A stretch of 55,598 bases of DNA from Planctomycetota bacterium. GTDB taxonomy: Bacteria; Planctomycetota; Planctomycetia; Pirellulales; UBA7805. Location: positions 1 to 55,598 of the forward strand of contig JAIOPX010000060.1 in NCBI GenBank assembly GCA_021413705.1, in the 5' to 3' direction. Every line of letters starts with the position of its first letter. The first letter of the stretch is position 1. Below, piece after piece: positions 41,103-47,592 of the stretch. The position numbers and the translations under genes were made by a program. A model generated the notes under the pieces. It was not told where the DNA came from. It searched no databases and saw only the letters and a list, made by a program, of their open reading frames with translations.

Positions 41103-42245
41103 ATGCTGTTTCTGATAAGGTTATGCATATATGCACTTTGCCCCTTGGTGCTAGCTGGGGTTGGTTGGGACCACTGCAACGCTAAAGAGAAGTTACGACG
41201 TCCAGTCGTCCCCAGCGGCCAAGGCGCTGCAAGTCGTGAGGCAAGTGCGACTGTAGCAAGCGTAAATCCATCCCTGCGAGTTTGGAGCGATAGCAGCGGT
41301 AGGAAAATCACGGCAGAGTTGATCTCTTTCGATGGCATAACCGTGACGTTGCAGAAGGAGAACGGCGAAAAGGTCACCCTTGCGCTTGATAAACTGAGTG
41401 AGCCAGATCGAACGTACGTCAAAGACAGTACTCCTGTGGGAATCTGGACGGGCACATCCGAAGTGGAGGAAAAATGCGGCAGTTTGTGCGATCAAATTAC
41501 CAAAGGTTATAACGGCAGGCGCAGTACGTCAAAGCCCACGATTGCCGTCGTCGAGTTCTCCGACCTTTCAGGCAATGTAAGCAATCTGGGCCGACTCCTC
41601 TCTGAAGAGCTAATCACTAGGCTGTTTGCCACCGGCAACTACAAAGTGATTGAACGGCTGCTGTTGAACAAAGCGATTGCGGAACACAAGCTTCAGTTGC
41701 AGGGCTTGGTGGACCCAAAATCGGCGAAGGAGTTGGGTAAGATACTGGGTGTCGATGCCATCGTTTCAGGAACGATCGCCGAAGTAGGGAACTCGATGCG
41801 CGTCAATGCGAGATTGATTTCGACGGAAACCGGCGAGATTCTCAGTGTTGCCGCAGTGACGATGCGGAGGGAAAGGCTGCCCCTTACCGGTACTGGAGCT
41901 GACGAGCAAAGAACCGCGCCCAAGATCAGTGGCGACAAAGCGGAATTAAAAGAAGAACTCTCCAAGTTGCTCGAAAAAAAGCAAGAAGTAGAGGATATTA
42001 TTTTAGATCTCAAACGAAGTATGGGGATCATAGAAAACCTTTTATCACACCAAAAAAGGGCTCTCGCCACAGATATTGGCTCTAGTGGAGATGTGAAGAC
42101 TCTTCGCCGTCGTGAGATTGCCGAGAAAGAGGAGGGCATTAACTCCATAAAGACCGAGGTGGCAAAGCAACGTACTTCGCTGAAGGAGGTTAACGAGCGA
42201 ATCAACGCAATTCAAGAAGTCCTTAGAAAGCAGAATGCCAAGTAA
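41103..42245 (+). CDS. SHD1 and FlgO/CsgG-like domain secreted protein 2
   Basis: 380 residues. Signal peptide ~1-27 (FLIRLCIYALCPLVLAGVGW). SHD1 domain at ~57-105 (LRVWSDSSGRKITAEL, LQKENGEKVTLALDKL). FlgO/CsgG-like domain at ~143-270, almost identical to that of the preceding gene over ~125 residues, despite many synonymous DNA differences. Instead of a beta domain, the C-terminus (~290-380) is a long coiled coil (ELKEELSKLLEKKQEVED, IKTEVAKQRTSLKEVNERI). The ribosome site is AGGG. The pair looks like an old duplication whose central domain is held constant and whose tails diverged. Confidence 0.82.
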   Translation: MLFLIRLCIYALCPLVLAGVGWDHCNAKEKLRRPVVPSGQGAASREASATVASVNPSLRVWSDSSGRKITAELISFDGITVTLQKENGEKVTLALDKLSEPDRTYVKDSTPVGIWTGTSEVEEKCGSLCDQITKGYNGRRSTSKPTIAVVEFSDLSGNVSNLGRLLSEELITRLFATGNYKVIERLLLNKAIAEHKLQLQGLVDPKSAKELGKILGVDAIVSGTIAEVGNSMRVNARLISTETGEILSVAAVTMRRERLPLTGTGADEQRTAPKISGDKAELKEELSKLLEKKQEVEDIILDLKRSMGIIENLLSHQKRALATDIGSSGDVKTLRRREIAEKEEGINSIKTEVAKQRTSLKEVNERINAIQEVLRKQNAK

Positions 42246-42317
42246 CTGTGTTGTCCAAGGAGTTCGTTTGGTGGGAGACCCAGTGACCACTATACACACC
42301 CATAGTATCCATTGGTG

Positions 42318-42416
42318 GTCACGGCCACATCGACTCCCGAACCCTCAACATTCACCCTCGGCATCGCAGGCGTGGCAAGACTGGCAGATTTTTCTATGGC
42401 GTCGGCGGCAGAGTAG
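42318..42416 (+). pseudogene. PEP-CTERM C-terminal remnant
   Basis: 33 codons reading ...TSTPEPSTFTLGIAGVARL and ending at a TAG. No start or body. It stands between the coiled-coil gene and a terminator/R1 module, like the remnant at 36264. Confidence 0.6.
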
Positions 42417-42451
42417 ATGAACTCGCGACCGTGTAATCCGTAACCACATAA

Positions 42452-42486
42452 GTCCCGCGCGGCCATCTCGGTTGGCGGGGCTTTTT
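42452..42486 (+). terminator. Rho-independent terminator of the PEP-CTERM type
   Basis: TCCCGCGCGGCC with GGTTGGCGGGGC and five T; same shape as others. It probably also ends the SHD1 gene transcript. Confidence 0.65.
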
Positions 42487-42492
42487 GCTGTC

Positions 42493-42593
42493 CGCAGCCC
42501 CTCGTTTGGTTACCCCATCGTCTCAACGTCCATACGTTTACTGACATCCGTCATCTAACCACCGTTTTTGGGACGCAGCCAGTCGTGAGATGT
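42493..42593 (+). repeat. R1 repeat, left half
   Basis: CCGCAGCCCCTCGTTTGG, TACCCCATCGTCTCAACG, TCCATACGTTTACTGACATC and CCACCGTTTTTGGGACGCAG are all there; right half absent. Confidence 0.8.
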
Positions 42594-42803
42594 GTTGGCT
42601 GTTTCGCGCCCAGGACGAATCCGTCCTGGGTCGCGAACGGCCGCACCGGCTGACTAACCGCTTCCCTCACGCCGACGCGTGACATCCCACTGCAGGTTTC
42701 TGTCGGCTCGGTGTTCAACAATCCTTTGCCGGCGTCTATCGCCGTAACCTATTATCTGCCATATCCCCCGTCCGCAGGGTGTACCCCATGTGAGCAACCC
42801 ACC

Positions 42804-43061
42804 ATGCCCAAATACCTCATCGAACAATACGAGATCCATTCACAGTCGTTCCGAGTTGAGGCCGAGAATGAAGCGCATGCCATCAAGAAATTATTTGATA
42901 GGCAGGCTCAGCCAGAAGACAACGGCCTGGAGTACATCGAAGTCGCAAATGATCTGGGTCTGCCGGCGGACACGTACCCGGACTTAGCCAAGGCGCTTCG
43001 GGAACATGGAATCGACACGGACGACGTCATTCCATCGATCCGCGACATCACGGAAGTTTAG
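42804..43061 (+). CDS. Small acidic hypothetical protein
   Basis: 85 residues from the ATG at 42804; the upstream in-frame ATG at 42711 adds 31 residues without a domain. Acidic, predicted mixed alpha/beta, MPKYLIEQYEIHSQSFRVE as N-terminal strands, then EAENEAHAIKKLFD helix. No motif recognised. Its stop overlaps the stop of the minus-strand SRAP pseudogene. Confidence 0.55.
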   Translation: MPKYLIEQYEIHSQSFRVEAENEAHAIKKLFDRQAQPEDNGLEYIEVANDLGLPADTYPDLAKALREHGIDTDDVIPSIRDITEV

Positions 43062-43460
43062 CTCGGACTAATCGCCCGTGTTCTGAAGTCATAGCTGACA
43101 GGTTGGATGCACTCAGGCATATTATTTCGAGCGTTGTTGACTACGGTGCTCACCGGAAAGGCCGTCAGGAATTCATCCGGGGCCGGCTTGAGCAGGGCTT
43201 CTAACTTCTCGCGATCTCGAACTTCGGGATCGAGCCACGTCGGCCAGTCCTCGGGGGGACAGGATCACGGGCATACGGTCGTGAAGCGGCCTCATCGTGT
43301 TGTTCGCACTCGTCGTGATGATGGTGCAGGATTCCCATCGGGTCTGCTCTCCAGCGCTCCCAGAGGCCGGCGAAGGCAAACGGCGCGTCGTCAGGCTGGT
43401 GGATGAAATAGGGTTGCTTCGTGGCTCCCATCTTCGGCCACTCGTAAAACCCGTCAGCAT
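43058..43460 (-). pseudogene. SRAP (YedK/HMCES-like SOS peptidase) gene remnant
   Basis: Read on the minus strand in three frames: DGFYEWPKMGATKQPYFIH and FAFAGLWERWRADP, then ESCTIITTSANNTMRPLHDR and MPVILSP, then EDWPTWLDPEVRDREKL and FPVSTVVNNARNNMPECI, ending at a TAA. These are in the right order for the SRAP family, which caps abasic sites in single-stranded DNA through Cys2. The N-terminal third, including Cys2, is missing and there are two frameshifts, one in a run of six C. So the gene is inactive or the sequence has errors as well as a truncation. Confidence 0.75.
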
Positions 43461-43494
43461 TCTAACACGCCACTTTGCGACGGAGGCTCTCGAT

Positions 43495-43671
43495 ATGATT
43501 AGCTACTATCTCTTCTGCCCTCTCTGCGGCGTTCGTGTCGATCTACCGGATGATGAAATGGAAGATCTGTGGAAGGTCACCTGCTGCGACGATTGCGGGG
43601 CCAGCTTTAGCTACGACCCTGAAAAGATTCAGCAGGGGGACGATACTCCGCCTGATGTCACGGATTCATAA
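43495..43671 (+). CDS. Small zinc-ribbon-like protein (58 aa)
   Basis: Starts at the ATG at 43495 (GGAGG upstream); the frame is open from 43297 but without a start signal. MISYYLFCPLCGVRVDLPDD and VTCCDDCGASF form two CxxC pairs suited to bind one zinc. The remainder is acidic. Possibly a general nucleic-acid or protein adaptor; function unknown. It lies upstream of the converging DUF1080 gene. Confidence 0.6.
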   Translation: MISYYLFCPLCGVRVDLPDDEMEDLWKVTCCDDCGASFSYDPEKIQQGDDTPPDVTDS

Positions 43672-43733
43672 CGGCGCAGTACCTGTGGAAATGTGGCCCG
43701 GGACGGCAGACCTCTCCAGACGCGACCACCAGC

Positions 43734-44525
43734 CTACTCCTTGAAGTCCGTATCCGCTTTCGCGAGGTCCAGTTCTTTGATCCAGACATTGCGGTACAGC
43801 ACTTCATGGCCTTCGCATTGAAACTTGATGCCACCTGGTGTGTCGATTATTCCCTTGCCACCGTCATTGCCTCCGTCGATTCCCGAGTTTGCGCCGCCCC
43901 AGACCTGATTGATCGTCTGGTTGGTGAGAACCTTTGTGCCATTGAAGAACATCGATACCATTGCCTTTTCCGTGCGTTTGCCATCCTTGAATCGGGCAGC
44001 ACGGAATGTGAAATCGTAGGCGTTCCATTTTCCAACCCCGTGATACGCATGATACGGCGATGGGGTCTCGTTGATCAACGCACCCATCCCGTGCTTGCTC
44101 TTGTCGCCGTCCAGAATCTGAATCTCATAACGATTCTGCAAGTACACGCCGCTGTTGCCTCCTTTTTTGGCCACCAGGAATTCGACATGCAGTCGGAAGT
44201 CCCGGTACTCCTTTTTCGTCACCAGGTCCGCTGCGCCGAATTTGCCCCCCTTCGCGGCCGGATCGTCAGTCATGACAACGGTCCCTTTGTCGACCGGATC
44301 GTCCACGATCTTCCACTTGATCGGTAGCGAGGAACTGAATCGCGGTCCTTTCCAGTAGGTCCATTTCTCATCCAGCATCTTTCGCGTACCGTCGAAGATG
44401 ACTTCCGCCCCTTCAATCGGTTTCATACCGACGCCAACATCCGCCTGGGCGGTAGCAGAGAACGCAATCGACAACGCGGCCCCGAAAAGTACTTGTCGTG
44501 CTATGCGAACATCGAAAGTGATCAT
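43734..44525 (-). CDS. DUF1080 (3-keto-disaccharide hydrolase) secreted protein
   Basis: 263 residues from the ATG complementary to 44523-44525. Signal peptide 1-28 (LFGAALSIAFSATAQA). The body matches DUF1080: EVIFDGTRKMLDEKW, YRDFRLHVEFLV, GGNSGVYLQNRYEIQILDG, GKWNAYDFTFRA, GGIKFQCEGHEVLYRNVWIKEL. The domain is a concanavalin-like jelly roll; members act on 3-keto-glycosides or bind saccharides. It is abundant in planctomycetes. The likely site is outside the cytoplasmic membrane. The 5' leader has a terminator-like hairpin (44611-44653). Confidence 0.9.
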   Translation of the reverse strand: MITFDVRIARQVLFGAALSIAFSATAQADVGVGMKPIEGAEVIFDGTRKMLDEKWTYWKGPRFSSSLPIKWKIVDDPVDKGTVVMTDDPAAKGGKFGAADLVTKKEYRDFRLHVEFLVAKKGGNSGVYLQNRYEIQILDGDKSKHGMGALINETPSPYHAYHGVGKWNAYDFTFRAARFKDGKRTEKAMVSMFFNGTKVLTNQTINQVWGGANSGIDGGNDGGKGIIDTPGGIKFQCEGHEVLYRNVWIKELDLAKADTDFKE

Positions 44526-44610
44526 ACGTGCTTACATTTCTTGGATCTTGATCGTGGATCGAAGCCCCGGGGCAATAAAATTTTGCACAGCCAGACATGA
44601 TCTCATGGGT

Positions 44611-44653
44611 AAAAAAAGAGCCCTTCAGCGGTGGGGCAGTACCGGTGAAGGGC
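44611..44653 (-). promoter_or_regulatory. Terminator-like leader hairpin before DUF1080 gene
   Basis: Read on the minus strand, GCCCTTCACCGG and CCGCTGAAGGGC pair across a loop and are followed by CTCTTTTTTT. It is 86 bases before the DUF1080 start codon. A second hairpin, GGAACGG-TTCG-CCGTTCC, lies just upstream (44661-44678). Candidate attenuator. Confidence 0.6.
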
Positions 44654-44847
44654 GGGCCAGGAACGGCGAACCGTTCCCGACACTGTTTATTATCGCCCCC
44701 CACCGGGTTCCGTCAAGCACACCGAAGGGGGATCGCGGAACTGGGCATTTCTCACGCTACATGTGGGGATTTGGGGTGAACCGGGCAATCCCAAATGCCC
44801 CCGTGAGTTGTATTTCGCTTTGCACTACTCAACTAAGGAGCGCACCT

Positions 44848-45339
44848 ATGCCTCTGAAACTTCACGTCAGCGTGAACAAAAAAATCGGTCTTCCGGAGTA
44901 CAGTAGCCTGGGCGCTGCGTGCGGCTTTGAGCTCGAGCTAGACCAGTCGTTGCTGGCTGCCGATCCTGACGGCCTACAAGCCCGTATTCGACAAGCCTAC
45001 GTGGCCTGCAGCCGGGCAGTCAACGAGGAACTGCAGCGGCAGACCGAAGGAAGTTGTCACACAAATCACACGGCGATCACACAGGGATCACCCGAGTTGG
45101 CTGCCAACGGCCGCCACGGTCACACGGCGAGCGAGAAACAGCTCAGCTATGTCCGGCAGCTCGCGCAGCAGATCAATGGCCTCGGCATCCGCAAGCTGGA
45201 TGCGTTGGCGCAGAAGATGTTCGGCAAGCCTGTGGCTGGTCTTACCACGCTGGATGCCTCTGGTTTGATCGATGTACTCAAAGGCATCAAGTCCGGCAAG
45301 ATCGACGTGGATGCGGCCCTCAACGGTGCCGCCGTATGA
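44848..45339 (+). CDS. Hypothetical protein paired with RecB-like nuclease
   Basis: 163 residues from the ATG at 44848 (AAGGAG 7 bases upstream). N-terminal ~65 residues: MPLKLHVSVNKKIGLPEYSS, an RQAYVACSRAVNEEL helix. A polar linker follows. The C-terminal ~65 residues (SEKQLSYVRQLAQQINGLG, LDALAQKMFGKPVAGLTTLD, ASGLIDVLKGIKSGKIDVD) look like a helical, DNA-associated module as in phage or recombination proteins; I do not recognise a named family. Its stop overlaps the start of the nuclease gene (ATGA), so the two are translated together and may form a complex. Confidence 0.72.
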   Translation: MPLKLHVSVNKKIGLPEYSSLGAACGFELELDQSLLAADPDGLQARIRQAYVACSRAVNEELQRQTEGSCHTNHTAITQGSPELAANGRHGHTASEKQLSYVRQLAQQINGLGIRKLDALAQKMFGKPVAGLTTLDASGLIDVLKGIKSGKIDVDAALNGAAV

Positions 45340-46172
45340 TCAGGATCATCGAACCGGAACCCCTGCAGGTCCGGCAGGGAAGCGTTTGGGAATACATAAG
45401 TCCCTCACGCTTGAGCCTGTTTCTCAAGTGCCCCCTGGCCTTCAAGCTGCGTTACCTGGATGGCATCAAGTCTCCAACCTCGCCGGCGCTGTTCCTCGGT
45501 AAGATAGTGCATGCTTCGTTGGAGCAGTTCTATCGACATCGTATGTTAGGACTGACTCTGGGTGAAGAAGACCTGTCGAGCCGGTTGGCCAGTTTTTGGC
45601 AGCAGTCGTCCAGCGAAGAGCAGATGCGATTTGAGTCAGTGGCGCAGGAAGCCCTGTTGCAAAGACAGGCCGCGGAGTTAGTCAGAGCCTATGTGGCTCA
45701 GATGCCTGCTGATGAACCGAGTCCGCTTGCTGTCGAAGTGACTATGCAGGCGCCGCTGATTGATCCGAGGACCGGAGAGAGGCTGGGAATCCCACTCCTG
45801 GGCGTTGCCGATCTGATTCTCGCTGCCCATGATGGTCCGCTCATTACCGACTTCAAGACGGCCAGCAAGGCTGCCCCGCCACTGGAGATCACCCACGAAC
45901 TGCAACTGACCAGTTATGCCTGGTTATTCCGTCAGACCACGGGTCAAACAGAGTCCGGTCTCGAGATCCGTAGTCTCATCAAGACCAAGACTCCAAAGAT
46001 CGAAATCCACAGCTATCCCCTCAGGACAACTGGGCATTTCCGGCGTCTGTTCGCGGTCATCCACGAGTATCTCGACGCTTTGGATCATGGCCGGTTTAAT
46101 TTCCGGCCGGGCTGGGGCTGCAGCATGTGCGACTTGCGCGAGTCGCATTGTCGCCATTGGACTGCCATTTGA
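45336..46172 (+). CDS. PD-(D/E)XK nuclease, Cas4/RecB-like with Fe-S cysteines
   Basis: 278 residues, ATG overlapping the preceding stop. SPSRLSLFLKCPLAFKLRYL gives the first Cys, GKIVHASLE the catalytic His, GVADLILA and ITDFKTASK the Asp and Asp-x-Lys of the PD-(D/E)XK core, HELQLTSYAWLF the Gln-x3-Tyr motif, and the C-terminal CSMCDLRESHC the three other Cys. Four Cys in this arrangement bind a 4Fe-4S cluster in Cas4 and AddB. The enzyme should be a DNA exonuclease or end-processing nuclease. There is no CRISPR array nearby, so a recombination or repair role with the neighbour is more likely. Confidence 0.88.
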   Translation: MIRIIEPEPLQVRQGSVWEYISPSRLSLFLKCPLAFKLRYLDGIKSPTSPALFLGKIVHASLEQFYRHRMLGLTLGEEDLSSRLASFWQQSSSEEQMRFESVAQEALLQRQAAELVRAYVAQMPADEPSPLAVEVTMQAPLIDPRTGERLGIPLLGVADLILAAHDGPLITDFKTASKAAPPLEITHELQLTSYAWLFRQTTGQTESGLEIRSLIKTKTPKIEIHSYPLRTTGHFRRLFAVIHEYLDALDHGRFNFRPGWGCSMCDLRESHCRHWTAI

Positions 46173-46329
46173 AGCGTTAACTCTGGCGCTGGTTTTGACG
46201 GGGCTGTTGGGCTCAAGCGTCAAACGACTGTCAGGATTGCCGCAAGAGTGGGTCGCAATTCGTCTCGAAGGCCCCTCTGTGCGTCCTCTATGGACCTGGG
46301 CTGCCTGATTGTTTCTGGAGTATCTGAAA

Positions 46330-46530
46330 ATGAAGCGTTCCTTGTCCCTGGCCGTTGAACTTCTCATCAAGCTGGGTTCCTGCCTGGGAGCCTGCGTTGG
46401 CTGTTCGTCAAAAACCCCTCCTGAGCCAGAGCAGCCCCACATGATTCATTGGAAAGGGCAGAACACCGGCTATGACAACACATCGGTGGAACGGCCCCCT
46501 GACAAAGCCGGCGGCACCGGCCCGAAGTAA
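46330..46530 (+). CDS. Small lipoprotein
   Basis: 66 residues from the ATG at 46330 (GGAG 9 bases upstream). The basic start (MKRSLSLAVELLIKLGSC) and hydrophobic core end in LGAC, which is a possible lipobox; a second Cys follows in ACVGC. The mature part is polar and Pro-rich (SSKTPPEPEQPH, RPPDKAGGTGPK). No domain. Located 23 bases before the DUF4230-like gene, so probably co-transcribed with it. Confidence 0.5.
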   Translation: MKRSLSLAVELLIKLGSCLGACVGCSSKTPPEPEQPHMIHWKGQNTGYDNTSVERPPDKAGGTGPK

Positions 46531-46553
46531 CTTGATTTGGAGAAACGTCTGCC

Positions 46554-47144
46554 ATGCGAACTGCAATCTGTCTGCTGCTGATTTTGGGGATCGCCGTCGT
46601 TTCCGCGATCTTCCTCCTGCCTCGTCCCCTTTCACCGGCTATACCCGTCCCGACCGTGGTTCACTCGCAGGGGCCGACGGTCGAGCGCCTGGAACGGCTT
46701 TCGCACTTGGCCACCACGCGGGTTTACGTTGTCGATGTACTCGTCGGTCAAGGGGAAGGCTGCCGTGGGGCTTGGTTGATCAAGGGAGATGCTCTGGTGG
46801 GCGTCAACCTTAGCCAAGCACGGATCGTGGAAATGACTGAGACGACGAAACAGGCCACGATCCTATTACCGCCGCCCGAGGTGCTGCAACCGCGGGTAGA
46901 CCACGAGAGAACGAAAACCTGGGAAGTGCGTCGCATGGTCTGGCTCCCCTGGAACGCCGACGCGGACCGCCTGCGGGATGAAGTCATGCGTCAGGCCCAG
47001 CAGCTGGTGGCCCATGCCGCCGGCTCGGACGAGAACCTCCAGCAGGCCAAACTTTCTGCGGCGACCATCGTTACGGCATTTTATGAAGAGGTTGGTTGGC
47101 AGGTGCAAGTGGGCTGGAAAGATACGTCAACGGCGGGCAAGTAA
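46554..47144 (+). CDS. DUF4230-like membrane-anchored protein
   Basis: 196 residues from the ATG at 46554 (TTGGAGAAACGTCTGCC upstream). One N-terminal membrane anchor (ICLLLILGIAVVSAIFLL). The rest is outside the cytoplasm: ATTRVYVVDVLVGQGEG, GDALVGVNLSQARIVEMTE, KQATILLPPPEVLQPRVDHE and a final helix LQQAKLSAATIVTAFYEEVG. The strand pattern and the LPPPEVL segment match DUF4230, whose members resemble small periplasmic domains of unknown role. Confidence in the family is moderate. Confidence 0.7.
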   Translation: MRTAICLLLILGIAVVSAIFLLPRPLSPAIPVPTVVHSQGPTVERLERLSHLATTRVYVVDVLVGQGEGCRGAWLIKGDALVGVNLSQARIVEMTETTKQATILLPPPEVLQPRVDHERTKTWEVRRMVWLPWNADADRLRDEVMRQAQQLVAHAAGSDENLQQAKLSAATIVTAFYEEVGWQVQVGWKDTSTAGK

Positions 47145-47248
47145 GAAGTTCATGCTATGCGATCATCTGCGGAGGCACTGAGAGTGTTCGTGCCGACTCA
47201 TAGAAGTGCTGTCGCCCCGCTTAACTATCAGCGATTCGACCAAAACAC

Positions 47249-47390
47249 CTATGGTTCCCGCAACAGCCGAAACCCCTCATCGTTGTTGCGCTTCGCAGGC
47301 AGATCGTAGCCGCGGCTTGCCGGGCTCCCGGACAAGGGAGTTCCGCAGGCCTGCGGCGGACTAAGACCGGCGAACCGCGGCCGGGGCCTC
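47249..47390 (-). pseudogene. Possible C-terminal protein remnant, SUMF1-like
   Basis: On the minus strand a frame without a start reads RFAGLSPPQACGTPL then ...YDLPAKRNNDEGFRLLREP and stops. The ending RNNDEGFRLLR recalls the GFRxxR end of formylglycine-generating-type sulfatase-modifying proteins. Too short for certainty. The segment includes the perfect 14-base palindrome CCGCAGGCCTGCGG at ~47343-47356. No gene is supported elsewhere in 47145-47592. Confidence 0.3.
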
Positions 47391-47592
47391 ACTTTTATCT
47401 ATCAGCGACTCGACTGAAGCAGCTTCCGTTGGGGAGCTCTCTTGAACTCAATTGCCGGGGTATGCTCCGCTTCATCCCGATAATGTTCGAAGTCGCTTCG
47501 TGAAGCAGTGCCCACCGTTGTCAGGATTGCTTGGATCCTGGGGCAAGAGATCCGACATCCTTCAAATCGGCAGAGACCAGCTTACTGCGGGG

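Noticed and set aside
45336..46172. Cas4 as part of a CRISPR-Cas locus
   Set aside because: No repeats with regular spacers and no other cas genes in the window.
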